Below are positions 42,291 to 53,314 of a DNA stretch of 64,000 bases, one piece after another. Below the pieces are notes generated by a model, which saw only the letters and a list, made by a program, of their open reading frames with translations, did not search any database and was not told where the DNA came from. Position 1 is the stretch's first letter. Every line of letters starts with the position of its first letter. Made by a program: the position numbers and the translations under genes. This stretch comes from Gautieria morchelliformis (lineage: Eukaryota > Basidiomycota > Agaricomycetes > Gomphales > Gomphaceae): the NCBI GenBank assembly GCA_015179125.1, contig WHVA01000133.1, forward strand, positions 170,945 through 234,944, written 5' to 3'.

Positions 42291-43050
42291 CTGGTTGAAC
42301 AGCTTGATCCGAGACTATATAGTATGCTGGTTGAACAGCAGTTCCCATACAGAAGCCCATGAGTGGTTCCTGCAAAACGTGGAACGTTTCGACCACCAGG
42401 TCCACAATTGGACCCTGGAAACTGTAATGCAGGGCCTTCAAAAAAGGTTCCTGCACACGCTGACATACCACCACACATTGAATAAATTTGACGCGGTCAT
42501 CCAGGCCACGAAGACAGTTCAGGAGATGCTGAACGAGCTCACAAAGTACGCGGCGCCTATGATACAGCCGCCAGATGATTACACATTCTGGAGACGGTTC
42601 GTGTCGGTGCTGCGTGAAATGCTATGCAACAAAGTCCTCAAAAAGGGCTATAACGCCGAGAGCAGCTCGATAGAGCAGCTCTCCGAGATGGCCTGCATGA
42701 TCGAGGAGGCATCCCGATACAACATGAGGATGCACCGTGCAGAAAGCGCAGCTGCATCAGCAAGCGCTGCCCGGCTTGCAGTGAGCAAACCGGTGATACA
42801 GACAGGCCTGACCAGGCCTAGCCTATTCCCAAGGAATGGAGTGTCGCAGCGACCACCGCCCCCACGCCCAGCCCAAGCTGGATGCCCACCTGAGGCGAAA
42901 CAGCCTCAAGTGTCAGGATCGTCACTGCGACTGGCCCGACCACCAAAAGCATCGGGCTGACCTAGCAATCGGTCCAGTGGTAGCTAAAGCAGCACTACGT
43001 GCTTTGAATGCGGCCAACCTGGCCACAAGAAGGCGGAGTGCCCCCGGCTC

Positions 43051-44428
43051 AGATCCGGTATACGGACAGCAGCCACGAGGCACGACGATGAGAACGAGGA
43101 TCCGGATGCAGATCCTGGACAAAATCCTCTTCAACAGATTGATGAAGAGGGGGAGGATGATACCCAACCCAACAAATCTCTGGACCACGGAGATGCACCT
43201 GCTGAAGAATGGGATCCTGAGACATCCCAATACTATGAATGGGATGAAGAGGTGGAAGACACCACCTACAGGTCCAGTGCCATCAGGATCGTGCTGGAAG
43301 ACGACTCCGCCACCAAGGTCATGGCGGCACGCACGTTGGTCACGCCAGACAAGGTGGCCAAGCCAGTGTATCACCACCAAAGCAAGCACAGGACGTGGCC
43401 AACGTGCCCACGCAGTGAAAACTGTACCCTCTCAGGGTACTGGGAGATAAACGGCGTGAAAGCCCACTGCCTGCTGGATAGTGGGAGCGAAGGGGTACTA
43501 TTATCCCTGAATTCACATGAGCCACAGGCATGAAAACATTCACCCTGGAGCAGCCAATCACGCTGCAGCTGGCCTGCACTATTAATTATGGAACGAACAC
43601 GACCATTAAATTTGGTCACAAAATATACGATGAATACTTCGACGTAGCGAACGTCGAATATTACAACACGATCTTAGGGACACCGTTCCTAAGAAGATTT
43701 GGCATCACCCTGGACTTCTCAAGACCAGGGACAATCCATAAGGGGAACAAGATAATCCCCATGGGCAAGGTATCGTTCGATAATAATGAGTCGCCGAACA
43801 AAGGCAAGGGGCCAAGGTGAGCAGGATCACCCTGGCACTGAAGCCAAACCTGGCTCATTGAAGCCAGGAGGACGAGTTGCATAATGGCTCGACCTCAAAC
43901 TCCCCCTACAACCGTAGGGAGAGGCACTCTCACCTGACGGTGAAAGTGATGGGGAAAAGAAAGGCGGTCCTGCACGCCACAGGACCTAATAGACGCACAC
44001 AGCGCCTAATGGCCTCTAAGCCAACCACCACTGTCATCCTCATGGATGATGACATCCCTTGCCTCTGCGAGGAATGGATGGAGAGAATCACTGACCTGGT
44101 CAGTGGAATCCCATTAGAGCTCCCGCTGCTGCAGGAGATCAACCATGAGATCAATCTCATTGATGCCAACAAACACATGCAGTATCAACTACCGAAGTGC
44201 CCTGAACACTTCCGAGAGGAACTGTCCGCAAAGATAGAATGTTACACCACTGCCAAGTGGTGGATACCGGCAGTCACACAACAGGCTGTACCCATGCTAT
44301 GCGTGCCGAAGAAGAATGGTACACTGTGAACTGTCTTCGATCTGCGCCAGCAGAATGAGAACACTGTGAAGGACGTTACTCCCTTCCCAGATCAAGACAT
44401 CATCTGCAGCGACATGGCTCGCTGTCGG
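43051..44428 (+). pseudogene. pol: Protease and RT start of second gypsy element
   Basis: A protease motif CLLDSGSEGV lies near 43470, followed by GTPFLRRFGITLDFSRPGTI. The RT N-terminal part follows (INLIDANKHMQYQLPKCPEH, AVPMLCVPKKNGTL, FDLRQQNENTVKDVTPFPDQ) with stops (44327-44329) and frame changes. It ends at the LINE poly(T) at 44429, before the YxDD motif. Dead. Confidence 0.8.
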
Positions 44429-44931
44429 TTTTTTTTTTATTTTTTATTTTATGTCATTTTAATCGACCCCAGGCTAGGCCTATGTTGGTCGCTACACACG
44501 TTGTACTAAAACTGGGTGGGCCTTCCCTCTCGCTCCCTAGGGCTCCCATCCCTCTGCGTCCTCGAGCGGGCGAGTGCACTGACGACGAGCTCCCTGCCCC
44601 CTGCCAGCCCGACTCCTTGAGCCGTTTCTCGCCCCACCCTTTTGAGGTAAGTACTCCCATTCCCCTGTTGGTTGTCCTAGTGTGTGGGTGGTCTGGCTTT
44701 CTAAGTGCTCGGCCACCGAGGCGGGCTGGCACGACGTGTGGGAGCGCCGCAGTCGAAGGTAAAAAAGGGGTCCACGGACTTCTTCTTGGTCTTGCTGCGA
44801 CGAGTCGGTACACGTCGCTGCACAAGCGGTGTGGGTGGGATGTTTTGAGGGTTTTGGTTGCACGATGGCGCAACGGTGTTGTCCGTCATCTTGTATTCTA
44901 GCGTCCCTGTCAAGCTAGTTATCTTATACTT

Positions 44932-46264
44932 TTAAGTGAGTGACGGGGAAACATCACCAAATGCCGATTTCAGCCTGCCTGTCGCCGCTACGTATCCCAG
45001 TAACGTCTCCATCGAGTTCTTTGCACCCAGGAGCTCCTTGATGGACCCTGACTTTCTGCCCAGCTTCCATCTCACCCTGTGTCTTGCGTGCTCGTGCACT
45101 CTACATTCGAAGAGGAAGTGGTGGACCGTCTCATTGGCCCTGTGGCACGCCGGGCACAGCGGGGATGGCACCTGCTTGATCCGATGGAGGTGTTTGTTGA
45201 GCGGGGCGTGGCCTGTGCGCAGCTGTGTGATCAGGCTGTTCTGCGCTCGAGTGAGGCCCACCGTGTCTCTGAGGTAGGCACGTGAGGGTAGGCTGTCGTC
45301 GATTTTTCCCATACCGGGGCAACACTTTCCATCGCTCTCTCCAGCTGTGCCTGTTGCCTGTCTTGAACTCCTGCCTCGCGGCGGCCAGACTGCGTGGGAG
45401 CGCGTCAGCCACTAAGAAGGGCGGGAGCGTACTTATCTGACTGCTCTCTCCAGCTGCTGCCCCTTTCGCTGCCGCGTCCGTGGCCTCATTGCCTTCCACG
45501 TCGTCGTGACCTGAGATCCACGTGATCTTGATGCGCACGTTGCGTCTCCTCGAGGGCGTCACCATCCTGTTGGCCATGTCATGGATGCGCCCCAGAACGT
45601 GCTGCGCCGGCTTGGGCCTGACGTTACCTACCGCCAGTATTACTCCCTGGTTATCTAGGAGTATGCATGCCGTTCTGACGCCCTTTTCTTGACTTAGCAG
45701 CTCCAGCGCCAGGATGACGCCCACCGCCTCCGCCTCATACGTGGTGTGGTCCGCGAGTGGGCCCAGGTGGTATTGTAGCGTGGCTACCTTTCTCCCCGCC
45801 CTGTACAGTATCGCCGCCGCCCCCGCCTTGCCCTCTAGTCCTGACCCGTCAGCGTAGACCTTGGCATCCGCTATGTTCTGAGCGTCCGCTTCCCTAGATT
45901 CCTTCCTCAACTCCGCTATCTCCGTGACGAACAGCCTGGGAGCATCGGGAGGATGGACGAAGGGCTGGATGACTTCGAGGGAGTCTGGGTCGAGGCTGAA
46001 GCGGTGGAGGATCCTGTGTAGTGGTGCCGGGTGCTTCTTTACTAGGTGACGGGCACAGGAGCGAGCTGGCCGGTGTAGAGGGTGGGACTTGGGGAGGGTT
46101 GCGATGCGGCTGGCTGCCTTGTAGCAGATGCCTAGGAGGAGGAGCTCTATCGGTTGGATGTTGGCGAGGACCTCCAGGACGTCGCTCGCGGTCGTGCGCA
46201 TCGCTCCAGTGATAGCGATGGTAGCCATGCGCTGCACAGATGTTAGCTTACGCACCACACCCAC
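44932..46264 (-). pseudogene. LINE RNase H and C-terminal zinc region
   Basis: RNase H block with Asp-Glu-Asp-Asp pattern: AKVYADGSGLEGKAGAA, TTYEAEAVGVILALELL, ILLDNQGVI, ITWISGHDDVEGNEATDAAA. After a frame change near 45310 the C-terminal region reads RTGHAPLNKHLHRI and CPACHRANETVHHFLFEC, the CCHC-like motif typical of Tad1-clade ORF2 ends. RNase H would remove template RNA during target-primed synthesis. Broken frames make it non-functional. Confidence 0.82.
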
Positions 46265-48028
46265 AGACCCTGTCGCTCTCCCCTCCCTCGGTTTTTCTGC
46301 ACCGGCATGTACCAGACATCAGCAGCGTACGTGAATTTGGGTATTGCCACTGCGCTGTATAGCTGCCTCATGTATGTTGCGCGTACCCCTGTGGAGGGTT
46401 TAGTTAGTCTGCGAGCCAGTAATGTCCACTTAGCCGCTTTCGCCACTGCCTTCTCAGCCTGATCTTTCCATCGCAGTTCCTCGTCCAAGAAGACCCCTAG
46501 GAACTTATGTGCCGATGTTGGCTGGACGACGGTGTCCTCATACGTGAAGTGGGGTCTTATGTCTCGCTTGGTTTTGCCCGGTCTCGCAGGGTCTTCCATC
46601 CGGCGTCTCGAGAACCCCACTATCGTGAACTTGGACTTTTCGAATCTGGAGTGGTGGGCCAATGTCCACTCTTTCCCCCCCCCCCTCCTTGAGCAGCATC
46701 TCCCTCAGTCCCTCGTACGCTTCCTCGTAGGTGTCGCCTTCTGAGTAGAGGTTGGCGTCGTCGACGTACGCCACCGCGGCCTGCCCCTTTCCGTCAGCGA
46801 TATCTATGAGGTCAGCATTATAGTAGAGGTAGAGAATCATAGAGAGCGGGTCCCCCTGCCCAATCCCGTTGTCTATGTGCACCCAGTCCGAGAGGTGATC
46901 ATCGAACTTGATCCTGGTGCGTCAGCCGGCCAGCATCCATCCCACGAAGTTTGCAAACTCTTCTGGCACTCTTCTCTTCCTCATGTTGTGCAGGAGCCGA
47001 TCCGTTACCGCATTCGGGAACGCTCCCTCGATGTTGAGGAATAACATTACCGCTACCTTCTTCCTTCTCCACGCTCCTTTGATCCTGTTGACTACGAGGT
47101 GGAGGGAGTCGGTGGTCGTCCTGCCGGGCCTCCCGCCGAAGTGATTGGCTGGGAAGAGATTGTGTTTCTCGGTAAGGTAAACCAGGTCTTCTGCGACTAT
47201 CGCCGTTAACAGCTTTCCTATAGTGTTGAGTAGAGCTATGGGGCGGTAGGATTTTGGAGTGTCGTAGCGGGCCTTGCCCGGTTTCCATAGCACCACTGTA
47301 ATCCAGGATCTCCAGCTATCACTGTAAGTTTTCAGCGTGAAGGTGGCATGAAAGATATAGAGGAGGTGCTCAGCGATCAAATCTACCGCCTCCTTCAGTA
47401 CTATGTTTGGGATCCCGTCGTCGCCTGGGGCCTTATGCAGCTTCAGTTTGTTGATCTGACGCCTGATCTGGTCCTCATGAAGCTGGAAGCTGTGGCGGAC
47501 GTGCTTTGGGTAACGATAGTCTGTTGGTACCTGTGATTCGACGGGCTTGGGCGGGAAGAAGGCCGCTGCTAGGGCTAGGCTCTTCTCTTCGTTGGTTTCT
47601 GCCATTTGCACGGCGCCGCTGGGCGCTGCTACCTGTAGCGATGGGATTCGAGACTTGCCGCCGTCCGAGGCTGGATTGGACAGATACTTGTTCGCTGACC
47701 ATAGAAGCCCTTCGTTGAGATCCTCCAAGTAATCGGCCCAGTGCTGCGCCTTTGCCCTGCCGATCGCTTTGCTGTACTTTTCGTTGACGTCCTTGAGTTC
47801 TGCTTGGGAGTGGTGGTCAGCTATCGCGCGGTGGAGGTAAGATTTGTGGTTCAGCCTATTCTTTGTTTTCTTAAGCTCCGACAACTCCCTGGTCCACCAT
47901 CTGCGCGAGTGCGGGACCGGCTTTGACATCGGCACCACGATGTCGATGGTGTCTTGGATGGCGCTCGTCAGTGCATTGACTACTCTGGCGAACTCGGCCT
48001 CGGTGCCGAGTTCCCTCGCATCCGGTCT
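46243..48028 (-). pseudogene. LINE reverse transcriptase
   Basis: RT core in three frames: KLHKAPGDDGIPNIVLKEA, WKPGKARYDTPKSYRPIALL, FGGRPGRTTTDSLHLVV, an in-frame TGA at 46922-46924, then GIGQGDPLSMILYLYYNADL and the catalytic YVDD (AAVAYVDDANLY). The thumb region (FLGVFLDEELRWKDQ, PKFTYAADVWYMPV) follows after a frameshift. The upstream linker (WWTRELSELKKTKNRLNHKS) is typical of the region after the endonuclease. Confidence 0.85.
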
Positions 48029-48106
48029 TTAACATCGCTTCTACAGCGCAGCACACCAGGACCTCCAAGTCTAACCGATAGGTCGCAGGATTCGCATCAA
48101 TCCCAG

Positions 48107-48865
48107 ATGGATGAACAGCCAGTCATACATACTCAGAACCCCAGCTCCTCTAACAGTCTAGGGTTGGGAAATGGGAGCGCTCATAGTGCTGCCCTCCCAC
48201 CAACGAGCACTATTATCGACACAGCGTCAAGACACGAATCCGACAGCGACGACCCGGCACTGTTCAGCCCCAGGGTGGATAAGGGCAAGGGCAAAGCGAT
48301 GGAGGATGCTTCTCCTGTTCTGCAGAAGTTGATCATGAGTCCTACATTTTCGATCACAGATTCGGATGAAGAAGACGAAGAGCAGCGACATGCGGCCGAG
48401 GAAATGGAACTAGACGAAAACGGCAGACCATTTCCCTTACCATCTCCTACGGACAGGTATGCTTGCACGCAAACCTTTGATCCCTGACCTTAATATTTGC
48501 TGATCTCCAGGTCGCGGAGCTGGGTGGAGGAAGAGGGCGAGATATTCCGAAAGGGTCAGGCGCTTCTGAGTGCGGAGGAGATGGAGAGCGAATATGCTGG
48601 AGAGGAGCTTCGGCAAGGGGTGAGTATTAAACCACACGCTATCCGATGAGACTTTGAACCGTGTGTATAGCTCTTGGAGGCGGAGCTTGAGCGGCCCCCA
48701 GCACGCCAACTTGACCATGAAGGTGATTTATTCGACGAAGATATGCTAGCGACCCCCCCAGAACCGCCAGACATATCGGATCCCCCTATGTCTCCGACGA
48801 CACCTTCCCCGCGGCCATATGTTGCTCGCCAACGGTCGACCTCATTCGACAATTCGAAGACTTGA
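48107..48865 (+). CDS. Host gene of unknown function, 217 aa
   Basis: Exons 48107-48456, 48511-48619 and 48671-48865 join in frame through introns of 54 and 51 nt with GT-AG ends. The protein starts MDEQPVIHTQNPSSSNSLGL and has an acidic, disordered middle (ITDSDEEDEEQRHAAEEMEL). It also has a conserved-looking helical block (SWVEEEGEIFRKG, LLSAEEMESEYAGEELRQ), then a Pro-rich tail (ATPPEPPDISDPPMSPTTPS). Several SP/TP sites suggest phospho-regulation. I do not recognise the family. The LINE ends about 80 bp upstream, and the frame is open back to it, so the original 5' end or promoter may have been removed. The chosen ATG is the first convincing one outside LINE sequence. Confidence 0.65.
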
Positions 48866-49127
48866 GCGGCCGGCGCGTTGCACACATGACTTGCTCCCAC
48901 ACTAGCATATTGTTGGGAAGCGCGGTGCCTTGCTTGACTTTGATCTTGTCTAGGCTTGACTTTTACTTTACTTACGTCGTGTAATTGGAGTGTGTGTCTG
49001 TTGTGTTGAGGCGTCTAAGAGTGAAGCACGTATCTCGGACATTCCCGTCATCACTGCAACATTTAAACCCTGTACCCAAATTTTAGTACTCTTTTCTTTA
49101 CCTTCTTCTATACCTCTGGTCGCAAGA

Positions 49128-50077
49128 ATGGCACCTCGCAAAGCCCCCGTCGACACTTCCACCGAACGAAGACGATCCTCTAGAATAGCGGATAAGCCCA
49201 AGTCGCCCGTGGAGGAGAAAGCAGCACCCAAACCACGTGTAAAAAAGGGTGGCAAGAAACGGGAGGCTGACGGAGATGAAGAAGAAGAAAACGGGAAGCC
49301 ACTCCCGAAAAAAGTTGGTTTATTCGCGCGAATATCATAATATTCGCTGTGCTTATAGATAAAAACGTTTTGCTTCGCAGGCGAAAGGCAGTGGCGACGA
49401 GGATGGCGAAGAACAAGACGAACTCCCAGATGAAGGCGAGGACAAAGTCCTCAGCATTAGCGATTTATTGCCTACCGTGACTCTTAAAAACGAGAAAGAT
49501 GAGGATGTGAACGTGGCTGAGCTCGCTGCGGAAAAGAGCCTCATCCTTTTCTTGGTTCCGAAAGCCGATACGCATCAGTCAACCTTGCAGCCTTGGGATG
49601 CCAGTTTTTTGGACGTCTCCCGGTTTTTCTAATCTTTGGTACTTCAGCTGGCTGCACAAAGCAAGCATGCGGTTTCCGGGACTCATATCCCGATTTTACA
49701 AAACATGACTTCAACGTGTATTGCGTATCGGCCGACACCACCACCGCGCAAGCCAAATGGCAGACTAAGGTGCGACTCGTGTCATCTCTCTCACGTGTCA
49801 ATGCTAGATTTTTTTCCATTCAGCAACAATTGCCGTATTCATTGCTATCGGACCGACAGCGGGTGTTGGTCAGGGCACTGGGAGCTGCGTATGGGAACAA
49901 AACCACCAGGAGCCATTTTATCTTCGAAAAAGGCGGCAAATTGGTGGACAAACAGCTTCCTGTCAAGCCAGTAGAGAGGTCAGTTCTGTCCACTTACATA
50001 CCCCGTTACTATTTACGGAGCAATCATTTGATAGCCCACAGCAGGCCCTGAAATTTGTCGAAAGCATCCAGGCTTAG
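49128..50077 (+). CDS. PrxQ/Dot5-type thiol peroxidase, 232 aa, with abnormal splice donor
   Basis: An atypical 2-Cys peroxiredoxin that would reduce peroxides. The basic, acidic-patched N-terminus (SSRIADKPKS, KKGGKKREADGDEEEE) resembles nuclear Dot5 of yeast. Exons: 49128-49313, 49381-49573, 49648-49769, 49824-49978 and 50035-50077, all phases consistent. The catalytic region is PGCTKQACGFRD, with the peroxidatic Cys at about 129 and the resolving Cys at about 134, followed by VYCVSADTTTAQAKWQTK and LPYSLLSDRQRV, and it ends ALKFVESIQA. The second intron must start AT (49574, ATCAGT) for the frame to give DTPGCT; every other intron starts GT. Either the donor is mutated or splicing is non-canonical. 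Parts of this gene recur in kinase units I and II. Confidence 0.82.
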
Positions 50078-50744
50078 CTCGGGCTCAGTCACTCACTGTA
50101 CCAGCTACGCCCGCCAAGCGAATTTTACCTGAAGACTCAATTAGCCATCATTTTGCTGTTGTTGTTGTCCTGCGCTTTGATCTTTGCTATCATGCAAGCA
50201 TTGTACTTATTGTTGTAAAGAGTATGTGTAGGTTTACATGCACTCACGGATTCATTGTACTTAGTGCTTGTCGAGTTTTAGTTGTTACAATCTTTAGCTA
50301 GGAACAAATTTAAGGTTGACCAGTTCAAGTTGTGCCCGCCAGCGACACCTGGACAAGCAAGTGGGACTCAAGGGGCGGAATGGCCGGTGCCAGCCAAAGT
50401 AGACCTGAATTACTCGGTGGCGATGGCTCCACATAGCAAACCCTCTTTACAGGATTCTCGGTAGTTCACAGCCTTCTGCGAATGTTGTCGCGACGGGAGA
50501 TGGAGCCGTGTCTTCATCGAAGTTCACCAGGACCTATACGTGCCTTCTCGAGGTCGTGATCTCCACCTTGAGCTTAGTGGTGTACCTACATGAACTCGGT
50601 GCATCAGACTGGTGTTGTGTCCATCGATGGAGCTGGCGCCGCGTGCAATATATATAAGCGATATGGAACGTCGTGGCATGACCAAACAGATACCTTCTGA
50701 TATCAAGCCTTCTTTCCTGCATGGATGTACTTCTAAGGAGCCAC
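50078..50744. other. Spacer between peroxiredoxin gene and kinase unit III
   Basis: No coding frame with recognisable features. Units I and II lack this stretch: there, peroxiredoxin exon 4 is joined directly to the sequence that here starts at about 50743 (CACACGCAGGATTCCCGG). The spacer is therefore likely the ancestral arrangement. Confidence 0.45.
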
Positions 50745-51019
50745 ACGCAGGATTCCCGGTCCATCGAAAGAACAACTTCGAGTTGAGGGCGGGGGTGCAA
50801 CGAAATTATCGGTCGGTCGGCTAGTGAGTGCGACGGAGGGAAGGTGTCAGTTGGAATTCTCAAAGAAGCTTCGGAGGCTACGGGGATGTACCGCCTTTGT
50901 AATTGCGGGAAACTTAAGTGACCACTCCTCCGGTCCACACCTCGCGACCTGGCCAGGTGAAAGTTCGCCCTTTGCGTCATGTGTTAGGTGCTTGGAGGCT
51001 TATGATCGTGATGAATTAA

Positions 51020-51105
51020 CAGACACTACCTCTTCTGATAACACCAAGCGTTTTATCAGGCTTTGAGATAAAACGCTTGTGTATTATCAGAAGAGGTAGT
51101 GTCTG
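51020..51105. repeat. Inverted repeat with ~38-bp arms
   Basis: Arm 51020-51057 (CAGACACTACCTCTTCTGAT...TTTTATC) and arm 51067-51105 are reverse complements apart from about two changes, around a 9-nt loop. The second arm corresponds to the sequence found in units I and II (ATTATCAGAAGAG); the first is an inverted copy of it absent there. Confidence 0.9.
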
Positions 51106-51116
51106 TGAAATACAGC

Positions 51117-51165
51117 GGATTAATCAAATACTTACGGTATTTGATTACGCTGTAAGTATTCAGCG
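51117..51165. repeat. Second fold-back repeat
   Basis: AATCAAATAC (about 51123) pairs with GTATTTGATT (about 51136), and nearby CTTACG/CGCTGTAAG segments extend the complementarity. It is not present in the other kinase units. Confidence 0.7.
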
Positions 51166-51292
51166 CGGGAAAACCCGAGATCAGACGCGCGGCTCGTCAC
51201 TGCGCTTCAGCATCCACCAACGTCGACTCGCAGCAATAATAAGTGCAATGGCAATTTGGCCTCCAAATGGGGAAATGCAAGCTCTGTGACAA

Positions 51293-51345
51293 AATTGTTT
51301 TCAAGCATGTGAGATCCCAGGGATCTCACATGTTTGAAAACAATG
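51293..51345. repeat. Third fold-back repeat, ~24-bp arms
   Basis: ATTGTTTTCAAGCATGTGAG is followed, after GATCCCAGG, by its reverse complement ending TTTGAAAACAAT, with one mismatch. Other units have only the second arm (GGATCTCAC(A/C)TGCTT(C/G)AAAACAAT), so the first arm is a local inverted copy. Confidence 0.9.
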
Positions 51346-52731
51346 ATCCTCTCCCTGACCGCTGTGTATACGATCCACATCTTCTCGATGCCTTAGAAGA
51401 TGCAGTCAAGAATGCTCTGCCGATACGCGTTGATCAAGCATTGACTTATCGGTTAGAGGCATTGCAGGTGTTGTATGGTCCGAGACACAATCGAGGCGTT
51501 GACTTCCCTGCGGAGAATATGGTTCAATGTTTTTAATGCAAAGCTGGCTAAACAGAGCAGGCTTTATCCTTGAAAGGTTTGTAACGGTTGAAGGTATAGG
51601 CGCAAGCTGTCAGTTTGCTAGTGCAGATACTACCCAACATCAGCGACTTGACATTCAAGGACAATTAACACCTGTCGGTGTCGGTGTTGCTCCTGTGGAT
51701 ATCAGCATCATCGAGTTGTGAAGTGAGGGAATTGTAAGAGAATTCTGGAAAGATATCGTAAATCGTGCGCGGGGAGAGGTTCGACTCGATTGGGATGGGA
51801 GAGCTAGGTAGGATATCGTGGTCAGGATTCTCCTCAAGGTGTGTGCCGCTAAGTAAATCTTAGTTGTCTTGTCTGACAATGTTCAGGTTACCACCTACTT
51901 GGTCTCTTATAACGCGAAGTAGCTGTGCTGGACGGCTGCATCGCATCTCATTGTCTTTCGTTTCATGCACCACCCTCCACAAAACCCATACCTAGTCGTA
52001 TCAGATGTCATACAGGTGACGATACACGAGAGCCGGACCCAGATCCTGTTGACAAGCGAATTGGTGAACGCTGGATGACATGTATAGTGGGATGTTTGCT
52101 TGGCAGTGTTGCAGCACATAGTCGGGGCCAATTTTATTTTGATGTAGAAGACCTCACCTCTATCAGTGGAGATCCAAAGGCTACCCCGGCAGAAGCGGAA
52201 TTAAATGCCTCGTCAGATGTGACCACATCGGCTGGAGAGACAAGCACCACTCTAATTGGACACCACAGTCCCGGAGGCAAAGAAGTCGATATATTGATGT
52301 ATGACTCCATATACCTTGTTGTGTTGCGTAAACCCATAACCCTGAGCATCCTTAGGCTTTCCTTGTGTTCTCGAAAGGAGAAGTCCCTTGTGCCTTAGCC
52401 GCCCCTTTAGTTGGTTCTCCATTACTGACGGAGACAGAACAATGCGACCAAGAAGGACTGCCGTATAGATATTGGAAGACAGAAGATATTTCGTCCTCAC
52501 CGATTTCTTGGCTTAATGTACATGGCTTTCTTGGGCGTGGCAGCACTGGCACGGTGTTCTCCGGCTCATGGCAGGGTAAAGATGTTGCTGTCAAGCTTTC
52601 AGAGAGTGAGGAGTCACGGGATAGATTACACTTGGAAAGTCTTTGGTATGCTAAGATTCCAGAGAGAGAACAGGCAATGGATATCCTCCCCACTTTCTTT
52701 GGGCGGTTTCGACACTCCTTTTTTTCTTCTG

Positions 52732-53314
52732 TTGGGAACTGATTCAGCTCCAACGTGCACTGGACCTGGATAGTCCAAAGGAGGGTGCCTCGCATGCCAC
52801 CCACGTCAATGACGCTGGAATGATTTTTTATAACGACACGCACGCACGATGATCATGACCTGGGAAAATCGTCGTTCAAACGCCAGTCGATTTGTCTGTC
52901 TGTATAGCATAGCGATGTAGAGATTATAAGAACAGCATGGATGATGATGAATTGAACTTGCTTCGTGACCTATCAAAAATTACTGATCACCTCAGCTTGC
53001 CCCGAGCCAATGTCTGGGGCGGCGGCTCCGTTCCAACGGCCTGGCTGCGCCGTTGCCTCGTTTGTTCGCTCGTTGGGTTTTATGACGATGCATTCGAGAT
53101 TGATGGGATGACGCCCTAGCTTGGCGACTTGGATTCTGCCCTTTGGCTTCCTGGCCGCCGAGAAGGCAAAGCACACAACACGGAAGAAACAGAAATAGCG
53201 TACAAGTCTACGCATGCCGGCCCTCCCTCTAGTCCGCTGTATTCTTGCGCGGGAAAACCCGAGATCAGCCGCGCGGCCTCGCTCGTCACTGCGCTTCAAC
53301 CTCCACCAACGTCA
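52732..53314 (+). repeat. Kinase-array unit, 5' segment (copy 3)
   Basis: Begins with the kinase C-terminal exon sequence (CTGTTGGGAACTGATTCAGC) and continues as in 20640-21270. The leader ATGGATGATGATGAATTG at 52937 opens a 60-codon frame (MDDDELNLLRDLSKITDHLS) ending in a stop at 53117. A second open frame leads into the next gene. Confidence 0.7.

Larger units (their letters stand above)
39370..43050 (+). pseudogene. gag: Gag of second gypsy element, interrupted
   Basis: Starts near 39370 with MIPRSRRRPRSTSSRSM and contains several stops. The matrix-like part (NKMAEAMTKQVQDALQQNAL) and capsid start (SDLKEFEIFVAATLRWLKMN, VGYMGTCLTGEA) break off near 41000. After a 1.3-kb insert the capsid resumes at about 42340 (HEWFLQNVERFDHQVHNWTL, MLNELTKYAAPMIQPPDDYT). 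A CCHC knuckle (CFECGQPGHKKAEC) lies near 42999-43040 in another frame. The capsid pattern matches the agaricomycete gypsy lineage with EWYNDEV-type gag and is distinct from e1-e4. Confidence 0.8.
44429..48028 (-). mobile_element. 5'-truncated LINE (Tad1-like) on the minus strand
   Basis: The T-rich run at 44429-44455 is the poly(A) tail read in reverse. Going up the minus strand come a Cys/His C-terminal domain, RNase H and reverse transcriptase. The endonuclease domain is missing, so the copy is 5'-truncated, ending near 48028. The 3' end lies in the RT gene of the second gypsy element. No target-site duplication could be recognised. Confidence 0.82.
50745..52731 (+). pseudogene. Kinase-like gene, unit III, scrambled and truncated
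   Basis: Aligns with unit II and IV exons but is heavily damaged. The MATLWELV start is replaced, a stop follows VQCF near 51535 and many codons differ. The kinase exon (52356 onward, GRGSTGTV and VAVKLSESEES) stops at RHSFF near 52731. There it switches directly to the 5' segment of unit IV, so the catalytic HGDLEPRN exon is absent. Three fold-back palindromes (51020-51343) unique to this copy lie in its leader and first exon. Confidence 0.8.

Noticed and set aside
44482..44901. 139-codon frames on both strands in the LINE 3' region
   Set aside because: GC-rich 3' UTR of the LINE between the C-terminal coding block and the poly(A). Frames overlap on both strands with no motif.
44429..48028. 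Target-site duplication for the LINE
   Set aside because: No convincing matching word was found on both sides of the poly(T) and the 5' truncation point, so none is claimed.
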